DNA of 64,000 nucleotides from G963422705 sp963422705 (GTDB lineage Bacteria; Poribacteria; WGA-4E; WGA-3G): assembly GCA_963422705.1 (NCBI GenBank), contig OY730443.1, forward strand, positions 1,736,001 through 1,800,000. Reading direction: 5' to 3'. Each line of letters opens with the position of its first letter. Within the stretch, counting starts at the first letter, position 1. The notes beneath the pieces are model-generated. The model was not told where the DNA came from and searched no databases. It saw nothing but the letters and a program-made list of their open reading frames with translations. Positions 19,101-26,257 of this stretch are shown one piece after another. Both the position numbers and the translations under genes were made by a program.

Positions 19101-22100
19101 AAAAAATCCAGTAACCATTCCCGACGCGGGGCTACGCGCTGCCATTGAGTCCGCCTTAGGCAAAGCCGCAGGGGACGACATCACGCAGGCGGAGATGGAA
19201 ACGATAACAATCCTGAAGGCACCTGATTCCGGAATTAGCGATTTAACAGGACTTGAGTTTGCAACTAAGCTGACAAGGTTGGTTCTTCGCAACAACAAGA
19301 TATCGGAGATATCGCCGCTTAAAGGGTTGATAAATCTGAAAACGTTGAATCTTTCCGATAACCAGCTATCTGATATCTCGCCGATACAACCGTTGCTAAA
19401 CCTGATAGAGTTGCGGCTTGACAACAACAAGATATCCGATTTCTCCCCAATTGACGCATTGATACCGAAGCTGGTTACATACAGCAACAGCAACCAAACA
19501 ATTCCGGCGCCTATCTTGGATGTGAATCAGGATGAAACGGTAGAGATTCCCGACGAGAAGCTACGTCGGGCAATTGAGAAGACGTTACGCAAAAAAGCAG
19601 GCGAGGACATCACGCAGGCGGACATGGAGACGATAACAAGCCTTAGGGCGCCTGATTCCGGAATTATCGATTTAACAGGACTGGCGTTTGCAACCAAGCT
19701 GACAAGGTTAGTTCTTCGCCAGAACCAGATATCGGATATATCGCCGATACAACCGTTGCTAAAACTGACAAGCTTGAATCTTTCCGATAACCAGCTATCT
19801 GATATCTCGCCGCTACAACCGTTGCTAAGCCTAACAGAGTTGAATCTTTCCGATAACCAGATATCGGATATATCGCCACTACAACCGTTGGTAAGCCTGA
19901 CAGTGTTGTATCTTTCCGATAACCAGCTATCTGATATCTCGCCGCTACAACGGTTGCTAAACCTGACAGTGTTGTATCTTTCCGATAACAAGATATCGGA
20001 TATATCGCCCCTACAACGATTGCTAAAACTGACATGGTTGTGGCTTGACAACAACAAGATATCGGATATATCGCCACTACAACCGTTGCTAAACCTGACA
20101 GTGTTGTATCTTTCTGAGAACCAGATATCGGATATATCGCCCCTACAACCGTTGCTAAAACTGACATGGTTGTGGCTTGACAACAACAAGATATCGGATA
20201 TATCGCCACTACAACGGTTGCTAAGCCTGACAGTGTTGAATCTTTCCGATAACCAAATATCGGATATATTGCCCCTACAACCGTTGCTAAAACTGATAGA
20301 GTTATGGCTTGACAACAACAAGATATCCGACATCTCGGTGCTGCAACGGTTGCTAAAACTGAAAAAGTTGGCGCTTTCCTTCAACGAGCTATCGGAGATA
20401 TCCCCGCTACAAGGGTTGGTAAACCTAATAAAGTTGTGGCTTGACAACAACCAGATATCCGATTTCTCCCCTATTGACGGATTGATAGATAATCTGGAGG
20501 AATACCGCAACAGCAACCAAACACTTCCGGCGCCTAGCACGAATGTGAATCAGGATGAAACGGTAGAGACTCCCGACACGACGTCACGCAACAGCGAGCA
20601 AACAATTCCCGCTCCTGGCACGGTGGACGGTATTTCGCTGACGACTGCGGACATAACATTGGCTAAGGACGAGTATCACGTGTTTGTACGTGATACCAAT
20701 GGCGCCGGCATTCTAACCGGTGCAGTCAAACACACCGTTATTACTGGCATGCCTCTCTTAGATGAGTTCTTCAGCAACGGCGGCACCATAGAGCTCGTGG
20801 CGACGACAGGCACCTATGGCGATGCTCACATCAGTGAAATCATGTGGGGTACTGATGACACCTTAGCCGCTCCACAGAATAGCCACTGGATAGAAGTTCT
20901 GGCAAACAAAGCTCTAACCATCAATAGGAGCTGGCGTCTTGTGTTCACCGTCGGATATGAGGAACGCGAGAAAGTCACAATATCCGAAACTGAGTATCAA
21001 GTCATCGACAGGGTAAGCAATCTCGGTTTAGGGGATTGGACAGTTCCGGGGCAGAGTGGACGCACCGTGTCGACGCCGGAGCATCCTGCCAAGACGCTCA
21101 TCTCGATGGTTCGCGATGGCAGCAAGGACGGCACACGTTCAGGACACTGGGCAGCATCGGCACGCCCGCGCATCAACCTGTCCGGGAATCGTATCGGTAC
21201 GCCCGGGGCGCCCAAGAGTCAGGGGCTCACCGCGGCAGATAAGCCGGCTATCCCCGCATCGCCATTCAAAATCACTGAGATTGGCAACGGTTCGGGTAAT
21301 AAAAATGACTGGATTGAAGTACAGAATGTCACCGACACGGTACAGAATCTGAAGCACAACGTCTTCAGCATCGTTACCGGAGATACAAGCGCGCCTTATA
21401 CAAGCACGCCTCAGGATAAAAAGCTGTTCAAAGTCAGTAAAGATGTCAAGATTCCCGCCAAGGCGTTTCTCTTGATAGCGAATACGAGTCCTGAGGAGAC
21501 AGTCCTCGCCCGGGGGCAAGATGTGAGCGCCGCTGCCGCCGACAAGGTGCCAACGGGTGTGCAGAGCTACTATTATGTGGCATCGGGACTGAAACTGCCC
21601 GATGATGGAAAATTCCTACTCGTGCTCCGCTCCGAGGCGACGCTCGATAAATCCGAGAAGTTTATCGATGTCGTCGCCACCGGTCAGGAGAAGTTTATCG
21701 ATGTCGTCGGCACGCGCTTCATCGAGAAAATCGATGGGGACTTCAATACGGAAGTTTGGCCGCTGCAGATGACGGCGAAGGGCCACGCGAACATCATTGA
21801 TGGTAACGACAAAAATGTGTTGCGGGCATCCTATGTGTATACCCGCGCGAAGGATGACGCGTTCGCCGAGAACGCCCTGGCGACAGCCGGGTACACCGGC
21901 GTCGGTTATGACAGGGATGCTGCGAAAAACTATGCCAACGGCGGCACGCCGGGCTATGCCAACGACGCGGTGAAAGAGAATCCCGTCGCCAACACGGTGT
22001 CAATCAGTGAACTCATGTTTGACAATAGTCGCCAGCTGCCGCAGTGGATAGAACTTTACAACGCCTCACACACACAGGCGGTGAAACTGAACGACTGGAC

Positions 22101-22980
22101 GCTCCAGATTGAGCAGAGCCCTGTCGACGAGGCGGTGACATCGCGACGCAACGTGACGCTGAAGTTTATCGGCGACAAGATTATCTCCCCGAACCAGACG
22201 CTATTGATAGCGACTACCCGGGGCAGAAGCGCTACGAGGCATTTCCCCGAAACCCGTGTCATTAACTTGTGGAATGATTACCGGGAAAAACTGGATGTCA
22301 CTACGCGGCAGTTCACCCTGTTGAGTCAGACGGCGTTCAAGCTGACACTGGCATCGAAAGACAAAAAAGTGGTGGATGAGGTGGGGAACTATGACGGTAA
22401 AGCTGCCGCCTGGACACTTCCTATGGATGCTGACGCGCGGCGTTCACTCATCCGTCGTTACGGCACCAAAGTCGAAGATGGCGGTGCTGCCGCAAAAGAT
22501 GGCAGGCTGCTGAACGGCTGGAAACTGGCGAGTCAATCCGCGTTAAACCAAGCCCAGACTCTTACGTACTACGGCTCGCAAGACGACGCGGGAACGCCCG
22601 GGTATCGCGCCGGGGGGGCGCTGCCCGTCTCCTTATCGAGTTTCACGGCTACCCGCACTGATGGGGCGATTCTGGTGGAATGGGCAACGGCATCCGAACT
22701 CAACAATGCCGGGTTTAATCTCCTCCGCAGCACCGCACGCACGGGCGCCTTCACGCAGGTGAATCCGCAGTTAATCGCGGGGGCAGGCACTACCGGTGAA
22801 CGCAGCAGCTATCGGTATACCGATACGTCTGCCAAACCGAACACGATGTATTACTACCGGATTGAAGAAGTCTCGACGGGCGGCGTGAGGCAGGCGCTTG
22901 AGACAACACGGTTGAAAGGCTATCTGAATGCCGAAGGCAAATCGCTTGAACCGTGGGCAACACTCAAAACGGAAGAGTAA
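10162..22980 (+). CDS. Giant secreted leucine-rich-repeat protein with lamin-tail-like domains (4272 residues)
   Basis: A signal peptide (about 1-29, ending TATAQN) is followed by about 3450 residues of internalin-type 22-residue LRRs (LTxLxLxxNQISDISPLQGLVK); I count roughly 104. They fall into 17 modules, each opened by a cap like VTIPDANLRAAIESALGKSA, then DITQAEMATITTLEAS and ITDLTGLEFATKL, and most closed by ISDFSPIDAFKDN. An 18th cap at about 19045-19105 is degenerate. From about residue 3490 the protein changes to three lamin-tail-like segments (HISEIMWGTDD about 3556, ITEIGNGSGNKNDWIEV about 3703, VSISELMFDNSRQLPQWIEL about 3945). The last domain (LPVSLSSFTATRTDG, NNAGFNLLRS, YYYRIEEVS; about 4154-4260) is of the fibronectin-like sort found at the ends of secreted proteins. 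Ribosome site AAGGAGG lies 7 nt before the ATG. Likely a surface adhesin or host-interaction protein. Confidence 0.93.
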   Translation: MLRIQLPFAILFLIVSVLFFAPYQTATAQNVTIPDKNLRDALEKALKKNAGDDITQADMETLTTLEAGQKGIISLTGLEFATNLTLLLLNQNQISDISPLQGLVKLTRLRLFSNQISDISPLRGLVNLTNLYLFDNQISDISPLQGLVSLTYLDLNQNQISDISPLRGLVKLERLELSGSQISDISPLQGLVKLAVLFLGDDELSDISPLQGLVNLTYLIVSGNQLSDISALQGLVELERLYLGQSQLSDISPLQGLVKLTGLYLFDNQISDISPLQGLVNLTNLDLNNNQISDISPLQGLVNLTNLDLNNNQISDISPLQGLVNLTNLDLNNNQISDISPLQRLVKLTGLGLNNNELSDISPLQRLVRLKALYLHNNHISDFSPIDAFKDNIDYYRYLPQDPFVTIPDAGLRAALESALGKSAGEPITEADMATLTTLDATRAGITDLTGLAFATNLTELSLSDNQLSDISPLQGLVKLTGLALSNNQLSDITPLQPLVKLTGLGLDNNQLSDITPLQPLVSLERLHLHNNKLSDISALERLVKLTQLWLDNNHISDFSPIDGFKDDITNYRYLPQDPFVTIPDAGLRAAIESALGKSAGDAITQTEMATLTTLTASNAGITDLTGLAFATELTRLRLQDNQLSDISPLEKLVKLTELWLHNNQQLSDISALEKLVSLTELWLHDNRLSDISPLEKLVKLTTLTLSNNQQLSDISALEKLVSLTELWLHDNRLSDISALEKLVKLTTLYLHNNQLSNISPLQPLVKLTVLYLHNNKISNISALKDLKNLIELTLDSNQISDFSPIDAFKDNLDEYSNSNQIPTVTIPDTNLRSVLESALGKSAGDDITEAEMATITSLEASDAGITDLTGLAFATKLIELYLSGNEISDISALKDLKNLIELTLDSNQISDISPLQPLVSLTVLDLSGNEISDISALQPLVKLTRLRLSSNQLSDISPLQPLVKLTELRLSNNQLSDISALQPLLSLTALRLSSNQLSDISALQPLLSLTHLRLDNNELSDISPLQPLVSLTALWINYNYISDFSPIDGLIANLDEYYYLPQYVTIPDAGLRAAIESALGKAAGDAITQTEMATLTTLTASNAGITDLTGLAFATKLTTLQLSGNRLSDISHLQGMVNLTVLWLWNNEISDISHLQRMVNLTDLNLYKNKLSNISPLQPLVNLTVLWLSNNQISDISPLQGLVNLKELHLSENQLSDISALEKLVNLTVLDLSGNKLSDISPLQLLVRLKRLYLSNNHISDFSPIDGFKDDITFYYLFPQDPFVTIPDAGLRAAIESALGKSAGEPITQAEMATLTTLEVSSSSISDLTGLEFATSLTRVELRRSRISDISPLKLLVGLTKLYLGQNQISDISALEGLVNLTYLYLADNQISNISPIQPLVNLKHLWLDNNKISDFSPIAGLIDNLDYYSNSNQKINVDIPDANLRAIVESALGKSAGDAITQAEMATITTLEASDAGITDLTGLEFATSLTRVELGQNQLSDISPIQPLKNLTWLNLRQNELSDISPLQPLVKLTYLSLWHNDISDISALQGLEKLKRLYLSQNELSDISPLQGLVSLTQLTLHENEISDISHLQGLLELTVLFLDNNELSDISALQGLEKLKRLYLSKNELSDISPLQPLVKLIELRLTDNELSDILPLQPLVKLKKLWIAYNYISDFSPIAALIANLDTYVNSPQKVTIPDAGLRAAIESALGKSAGDAITQADMATITTLDASNAGITDLTGLAFATKLITLQLQNNRISNISALQPLVKLTTLTLSNNQQLSDISALQPLVKLTVLRLDSNQISDISPLQPLVSLTELRLDSNQISDISVLQPLVKLTTLTLSNNQQLSDISALQPLVKLTVLRLDSNLISDISPLQPLVSLTELRLDSNQISDISPLQPLVSLTELWINYNYISDFSPIDALIANLRVYHDSPQYVTIPDANLRQKIESALGKSAGDDITQAEMATITTLEASDAGITDLTGLEFAIKLTKLNLRKNKILDISPIQPLVKLIELRLDNNKISEISALEPLEKLKKLWLYNNQISDFSPIDAFKDNLEEYRDKTVTIPDANLRAAIESALGKAAGDDITQAEMATITTLDASDAGITDLTGLEFATKLTTLNLRKNKILDISPIQPLVKLTELRLDNNKISEISALEPLEKLKKLWLYNNQISDFSPIDAFKDNLEEYRDKTVTIPDANLRAALESALGKAAGDDITEAEMATITTLEASDAKITDLTGLAFATKLIVLYLHKNRVSDISPLQGLIKLTTLSLDNNQIKDISALKLLVRLKRLSLYNNQISDFSPIDAFKDNLEEYRDKTVTIPDANLRAAIESALGKAAGDDITEVEMARLTTLDASDSGITDLTGLEFATNLIELNLRKNKILDISPLQPLVKLTALRLDDNKISDITPLERLEKLKKLSLYNNQISDFSPIDAFKDNLEEYRDKTVTIPDANLRAAIESALGKAAGDDITQAEMETITTLDASDSGITDLTGLEFATKLTTLNLRKNKILDISPLQPLEKLIELRLDDNKISDISPLEPLEKLKKLSLYNNQISDFSPIDAFKDNLEEYRDKTVTIPDAGLRAAIESALGKAAGDDITQAEMETITILKAPDSGISDLTGLEFATNLIELELRNNKILDISPIQPLEKLTALRLDNNKISDFSPINVLIPNLEVYHNSNQNLEPVLDKTNPVSIPDANLRRAIEKTLGKKAGETITQAEIAKITLLQAPGYGIRRLTGLEFATNLITLTLDYNLIEDITPLKGLENLISLELGKNHLSDITPLKGLLNMRALYLYENEISDISPLKGMVNLQRLALYENKLSDILSLQGLLNLTELNLHNNQLSDISPLKGMVNMKRLWLDSNLISDISPLKGMVSLTELWLDNNKISDISVLRLLLSLTTLYLSENQLSDISPIQPLLNLKRLWIDNNKISDFSSIDELILKLDEYRYLPQNVEIPDEKLPPVIEPALDKKNPVTIPDAGLRAAIESALGKAAGDDITQAEMETITILKAPDSGISDLTGLEFATKLTRLVLRNNKISEISPLKGLINLKTLNLSDNQLSDISPIQPLLNLIELRLDNNKISDFSPIDALIPKLVTYSNSNQTIPAPILDVNQDETVEIPDEKLRRAIEKTLRKKAGEDITQADMETITSLRAPDSGIIDLTGLAFATKLTRLVLRQNQISDISPIQPLLKLTSLNLSDNQLSDISPLQPLLSLTELNLSDNQISDISPLQPLVSLTVLYLSDNQLSDISPLQRLLNLTVLYLSDNKISDISPLQRLLKLTWLWLDNNKISDISPLQPLLNLTVLYLSENQISDISPLQPLLKLTWLWLDNNKISDISPLQRLLSLTVLNLSDNQISDILPLQPLLKLIELWLDNNKISDISVLQRLLKLKKLALSFNELSEISPLQGLVNLIKLWLDNNQISDFSPIDGLIDNLEEYRNSNQTLPAPSTNVNQDETVETPDTTSRNSEQTIPAPGTVDGISLTTADITLAKDEYHVFVRDTNGAGILTGAVKHTVITGMPLLDEFFSNGGTIELVATTGTYGDAHISEIMWGTDDTLAAPQNSHWIEVLANKALTINRSWRLVFTVGYEEREKVTISETEYQVIDRVSNLGLGDWTVPGQSGRTVSTPEHPAKTLISMVRDGSKDGTRSGHWAASARPRINLSGNRIGTPGAPKSQGLTAADKPAIPASPFKITEIGNGSGNKNDWIEVQNVTDTVQNLKHNVFSIVTGDTSAPYTSTPQDKKLFKVSKDVKIPAKAFLLIANTSPEETVLARGQDVSAAAADKVPTGVQSYYYVASGLKLPDDGKFLLVLRSEATLDKSEKFIDVVATGQEKFIDVVGTRFIEKIDGDFNTEVWPLQMTAKGHANIIDGNDKNVLRASYVYTRAKDDAFAENALATAGYTGVGYDRDAAKNYANGGTPGYANDAVKENPVANTVSISELMFDNSRQLPQWIELYNASHTQAVKLNDWTLQIEQSPVDEAVTSRRNVTLKFIGDKIISPNQTLLIATTRGRSATRHFPETRVINLWNDYREKLDVTTRQFTLLSQTAFKLTLASKDKKVVDEVGNYDGKAAAWTLPMDADARRSLIRRYGTKVEDGGAAAKDGRLLNGWKLASQSALNQAQTLTYYGSQDDAGTPGYRAGGALPVSLSSFTATRTDGAILVEWATASELNNAGFNLLRSTARTGAFTQVNPQLIAGAGTTGERSSYRYTDTSAKPNTMYYYRIEEVSTGGVRQALETTRLKGYLNAEGKSLEPWATLKTEE
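10987..11184 (+). repeat. Three identical 66-bp LRR units
   Basis: Three consecutive 66-bp units starting at 10987, 11053 and 11119 are identical at base level, each encoding one 22-residue LRR. Identity including silent positions points to recent duplication. Confidence 0.9.
15985..17904 (+). repeat. Five tandem 384-bp modules within the LRR gene
   Basis: Module starts at 15985, 16369, 16753, 17137, 17521 and 17905 are exactly 384 bp (128 residues) apart. Each unit holds one cap, three LRRs and the closing SDFSPIDAFKDNLEEY segment. The second and fifth units are nearly the same at base level. Confidence 0.92.
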
Positions 22981-22997
22981 GGCTTACATTTTGCGAG

Positions 22998-23027
22998 GGG
23001 ACGCCTGTCCGTTCACGGAGGCGTCCC
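22998..23027 (+). terminator. Hairpin after the LRR gene, terminator candidate
   Basis: A perfect 9-bp stem GGGACGCCT/AGGCGTCCC with a 12-nt loop begins 17 nt after the LRR stop. There is no proper T-run, so it may only be an RNA-stabilising hairpin. Confidence 0.5.
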
Positions 23028-23028
23028 G

Positions 23029-23694
23029 TTGCCGCTAATTTTATTCAGGATACGAATTCTGGAGAAGATATTGCTTGCCGGGCCCCGTTTTAAATGCGAC
23101 AACGGATTCTTGTTGTTCTGTCTCAACGGATGTGCCGTGGCATGTCATCTGAACGGTTTGCTAGTTCTGGACAACGCATTTCCGCCTCAAGCGAGGACGA
23201 ATGCCGGTGCCGGCAAAAAGGGATGGCCCCTCTATCGATTTGACATCAGTCGCGCTGGCGGAAAAGCGGGCACATGGCGTTTTATCGGCAGGGTTATTAA
23301 TCCCAGTAATCACTCAGATTGGCTGTGGGTTTTAGGGGATGATGGTGACAAAATCCCTCAGGATACCCCCGCTTTTTTCCGTCCGGAGCACATCATCTTT
23401 GAAGAAAACGTCCCGGCGTGGGCATGGATGCGCACCGGTGATTTTGGAAAGGATGGTGGTACCATGATATGGACGCGGCAAAGTTCCCTACAGGTACAAT
23501 ACGACATTTTTGTCAGGTCAAGCGATTTGGAATATCAACCCACAGACGAGGATTATGACAAAGCGGATGAGAAGACACTCCCCGTTGCCCCGGCTGGAAC
23601 GTGGCGTCGCCTCAAGCAGTCGTCAGCGGTTGTGTCCCTGCATCCGGAGAGGAGGGGGCTAACTCTTCTTGACAGTCGGTGCAGTAACCGATGA
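23029..23694 (+). CDS. Unrecognised open frame, possibly a gene remnant
   Basis: A 221-codon frame with only a TTG at its 5' end and no ribosome site; an internal GTG near 23137 is an alternative. The middle part (KKGWPLYRFDISRAGGKAGTW, SDWLWVLGDDGDKIPQ, WAWMRTGDFGKDGGTMIW) is tryptophan- and aspartate-rich and looks more protein-like than a chance frame. I do not recognise it. Its last 83 bp overlap the 3' end of the converging Fur-type gene, so the end is doubtful. It may be a decayed fragment of a secreted protein. Confidence 0.35.
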   Translation: MPLILFRIRILEKILLAGPRFKCDNGFLLFCLNGCAVACHLNGLLVLDNAFPPQARTNAGAGKKGWPLYRFDISRAGGKAGTWRFIGRVINPSNHSDWLWVLGDDGDKIPQDTPAFFRPEHIIFEENVPAWAWMRTGDFGKDGGTMIWTRQSSLQVQYDIFVRSSDLEYQPTDEDYDKADEKTLPVAPAGTWRRLKQSSAVVSLHPERRGLTLLDSRCSNR

Positions 23695-24118
23695 TTTCGT
23701 TCCGGAAGCGCACTGGTTTAAAACGGTGTGCTTCGCATACTGCTTTTTGAAGTGCATCAATGCTGGGCTCTTTAAATTCTACAATATCATCACACCTTAG
23801 GCAGATAAGGTGCGCATGTTCCTGAAGGGAATGAATACTCTCATAACGCGTGTTCTTTTGTGCATCAATAAATTCTGTCAAAATCCCACTTTTAACAAGC
23901 AATGGCAACGTTCGATAGATTGTGGGCCGGGAAGCATTATACCCATTACGCCGCATGTGTACCAAAAGATCTTCGGCTTGGAAATGCCCATTATATGTGT
24001 AAACCTGTTCCAAAATATCTAAACGTTTCGTTGTTAGGCGAAGCCCGCAGCTTTTCAAATAGTCCTTAAACTGCTTCGTAATCTTAGGAGAGGCTGTCAT
24101 GTTTTTATCGGCTTTCAT
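23612..24118 (-). CDS. Fur-family metal/peroxide-responsive repressor
   Basis: A 168-residue protein of normal Fur length. The N-terminal winged helix is LKSCGLRLTTKRLDILEQVY to RNGYNASRPTIYRTLPLLVKSGIL. The dimerisation domain keeps HAHLICLRCDDIVEF (His ligands and first CxxC) and IIGYCTDCQ (second CxxC, structural zinc site). Whether it senses iron, zinc or peroxide cannot be decided from sequence. It lies just downstream of mqnEA on the same strand, with a gap of 84 bp between mqnA's stop and its own start. Confidence 0.9.
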   Translation of the reverse strand: MKADKNMTASPKITKQFKDYLKSCGLRLTTKRLDILEQVYTYNGHFQAEDLLVHMRRNGYNASRPTIYRTLPLLVKSGILTEFIDAQKNTRYESIHSLQEHAHLICLRCDDIVEFKEPSIDALQKAVCEAHRFKPVRFRNEIIGYCTDCQEELAPSSPDAGTQPLTTA

Positions 24119-24202
24119 AACGAGTTCCTGTTAGCAGGCACGCCACTTCAAATCACACTGTCTTTGGGGAGCACATAACGGTTCGTGTAGCAGATACAAG
24201 CG

Positions 24203-25054
24203 TTAGGCAAAAAGCACGGTGTTCTGGCGTTCAATGAGGCAGTGTTTTAGCGCCAGTTGATAAAATTTTTGGAATCCCGCCAATTCACATTCACCCAAAT
24301 CGTAACAAATATGCTTTTGCAGATAATCGCGACAAAGTGATTTAGGTAATCCAAGTTTTCGGGATTCAATTCGCGCGATTTCCGGGATTTGCGGTATCCC
24401 ACGTGCCTTCGCTGCTTGAAGCACTTCAGGCACCTCACCCAGACACACCCCTTCTCGGGCAACCCAGCACGCATATACAAACGGCAACCCTGTAAATTCA
24501 TCCCATGCTGCACCCAGGTCAAGACTATACTCAGTTGTGTTCAATCGTCTCAGCGCGGCATCTCCGATGAGCAGGACGGCGTCTCCAGACGTCGAAGCTT
24601 CTGGAGAATTTGGATTAATTGAAGGTTCACAAAACGTGAATTCCGGATGAAGTCCATACTGCTCAGCAAGCAAAATCTTCAGGAGCGCAATTGATGAACG
24701 GGAGCTCGTATCTAACGCAATACGCCGAATCTTAGGGATTGGCACGCGGCTGAATAACTGGATACTCAGTACACTCCCCCGTGACGCTATCGAAATATCT
24801 GGCAAGATACGGTACCGCGCCTCCGGGGAACGTAAATACTCAACAACCGGGATTAATCCCACATCCAATTTCCCTCTCTTTAAAAGCAGCGCGAGCCGAC
24901 TCGGCACCTGAACGCTGAGTAACATATCCGTTGGAATTTCTTTATTTAGCAACGGGTAGATAAGCGGTTTGGTGTTCAGGAATGAAACGGCGCCAACTCT
25001 GATAGGGCTCCGCTTGTGTAACGTTTCTTCTGTTAAGCCGCTTTTCTGTACCAC
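24203..25054 (-). CDS. mqnA: Chorismate dehydratase MqnA (futalosine menaquinone pathway)
   Basis: A 283-residue protein with a periplasmic-binding-protein-like fold. IRVGAVSFLNTKPLIYPL at about 18-35 is the family hallmark. It continues with VPSRLALLLKRGKLDVGLIPVVEYL, ALDTSSRSSIALLKILL and LLIGDAALR. MqnA dehydrates chorismate to 3-enolpyruvyl-benzoate, the substrate of MqnE. Its start lies 22 bp inside the end of mqnE, so the pair is one transcription unit. A downstream start cannot be excluded. Confidence 0.9.
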   Translation of the reverse strand: MVQKSGLTEETLHKRSPIRVGAVSFLNTKPLIYPLLNKEIPTDMLLSVQVPSRLALLLKRGKLDVGLIPVVEYLRSPEARYRILPDISIASRGSVLSIQLFSRVPIPKIRRIALDTSSRSSIALLKILLAEQYGLHPEFTFCEPSINPNSPEASTSGDAVLLIGDAALRRLNTTEYSLDLGAAWDEFTGLPFVYACWVAREGVCLGEVPEVLQAAKARGIPQIPEIARIESRKLGLPKSLCRDYLQKHICYDLGECELAGFQKFYQLALKHCLIERQNTVLFA

Positions 25055-26169
25055 CGATTCCCCTCACGAATGATTTCATTGTAAAGCGTATCGCGCTCGA
25101 TAGGTACAAAGCCAGCCTCTTCAATAAGGTGTCTGAGCGCATCGACGGAAACCGCCTCTGGCGTATCAGCGCCCGCCATATGTGTAATCTTTTCCTCTGT
25201 CACTGTTCCGTCAATATCATCGGCGCCGAAATGGAGTGCCACTTGCGCCGTTTTCAGTCCTGTCATAATCCAATACACCTTGATATGCGGCAGATTATCT
25301 AACATCAGGCGCGCCACGGCAATGTTCCGCAGGTCTGTTAAGCCAGACGTTGTAGGCAAGTAAGACATCCGCGTGTTTAAAGGATGAAAAGCCAACGGAA
25401 TGAATGTTACAAATCCACCAGATTTATCTTGCTGTTCTCGTAACCGGATTAGATGTTCCACCCGTTCCTCATTCGTTTCAAGGTGCCCATAAAGCATTGT
25501 CGCGTTTGTCGGAATCCCAAGGCGATGTGCAATGTCGTGAACCTCAAGCCAGCCCGCTGCACTCAACTTGCCAGGGCATATTTTATCGCGCGTCTCCTCT
25601 GAGAAGATTTCGGCGCCACCCCCCGGCAGCGAATCTAAGCCTGCTTCCCGTAACTGCGTCAAAACCTCTGCTATCGACATCTTAAACAGGCGCGAAAAGT
25701 GGTGAATTTCAACGGCTGTGAAGAGTTTGAGGTGCACCTGGGGCATCCGTTCTTTGAGTCCCCGGATAATCTCTAGGTAGTAATCAAAAGGCAGTTTCGG
25801 ATGCAATCCCCCGACGCTATGAATTTCTGTGCAGCCGTGTTCTATCGAATACATCGCCTTGTCTAAAAATTCATCGACGCTCATTTCCCAGGCACCTGCG
25901 GTTTGCATGTTTTTCCGCGCAAACGCGCAAAAATGGCAACGTGCATGCAAGATACACACATTGGAATAATCAATGTGTTGATTGATATTATAGTAGGTGA
26001 TGTTGCCGTTTAAACGTTCACGGACATGATTCGCGATGAACCCAACCCCGGTAATATCGGGGCTTTCGTAAAGTGTAACTCCTTCCGCGAAAGAGAGACG
26101 TTCTTCTGCCTTAACTTTTTCATAGATGGCAGCTAATTTCGAATCGGTAAAGCGATTATAATTCTCCAT
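25033..26169 (-). CDS. mqnE: Aminofutalosine synthase MqnE (radical SAM)
   Basis: A 378-residue radical SAM enzyme that joins 3-enolpyruvyl-benzoate and the adenosyl radical to form aminofutalosine. Seen motifs: YNINQHIDYSNVCILHARCHFCAF with the cluster cysteines, EIHSVGGLHPKLPFDYYLEI, GLDSLPGGGAEIF and LGIPTNATMLYGHLET. Together with mqnA this identifies the protein as MqnE rather than MqnC. Cysteine spacing reads C-x5-C-x2-C, whereas most radical SAM enzymes have C-x3-C-x2-C. Ribosome site AGGA precedes the ATG. Confidence 0.9.
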   Translation of the reverse strand: MENYNRFTDSKLAAIYEKVKAEERLSFAEGVTLYESPDITGVGFIANHVRERLNGNITYYNINQHIDYSNVCILHARCHFCAFARKNMQTAGAWEMSVDEFLDKAMYSIEHGCTEIHSVGGLHPKLPFDYYLEIIRGLKERMPQVHLKLFTAVEIHHFSRLFKMSIAEVLTQLREAGLDSLPGGGAEIFSEETRDKICPGKLSAAGWLEVHDIAHRLGIPTNATMLYGHLETNEERVEHLIRLREQQDKSGGFVTFIPLAFHPLNTRMSYLPTTSGLTDLRNIAVARLMLDNLPHIKVYWIMTGLKTAQVALHFGADDIDGTVTEEKITHMAGADTPEAVSVDALRHLIEEAGFVPIERDTLYNEIIREGNRWYRKAA

Positions 26170-26203
26170 TATTTTTCCTATTTTGAGAGCGAAAAAAAAT
26201 TGC

Positions 26204-26233
26204 TTGACATCTCCTTGTGAATACGGGTATTAT
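26204..26233 (+). promoter_or_regulatory. Candidate plus-strand promoter overlapping the mqnE promoter
   Basis: TTGACA and TATTAT at 18-bp spacing. No convincing gene follows: a 69-codon frame at 26274-26483 has no ribosome site. I see nothing else supportable in 26258-26845. Confidence 0.35.
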
Positions 26234-26257
26234 AGCATAGTAATTTTAAAGATGCAA
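26229..26257 (-). promoter_or_regulatory. Promoter for mqnE-mqnA
   Basis: On the minus strand TTGCAT and a perfect TATAAT are separated by 17 bp, about 60 nt upstream of the mqnE ATG at 26169. Confidence 0.6.

Noticed and set aside
10400..20500. Regular repeats that might suggest a CRISPR-like array
   Set aside because: The period is 66 bp of continuous coding LRR without spacers; no cas genes in the window.
10173..20540. About twenty long open frames on the minus strand (up to 337 codons) with their own repeats
   Set aside because: They mirror the LRR gene; a 66-bp period divisible by three keeps an opposite frame open throughout. No ribosome sites or protein-like signals.
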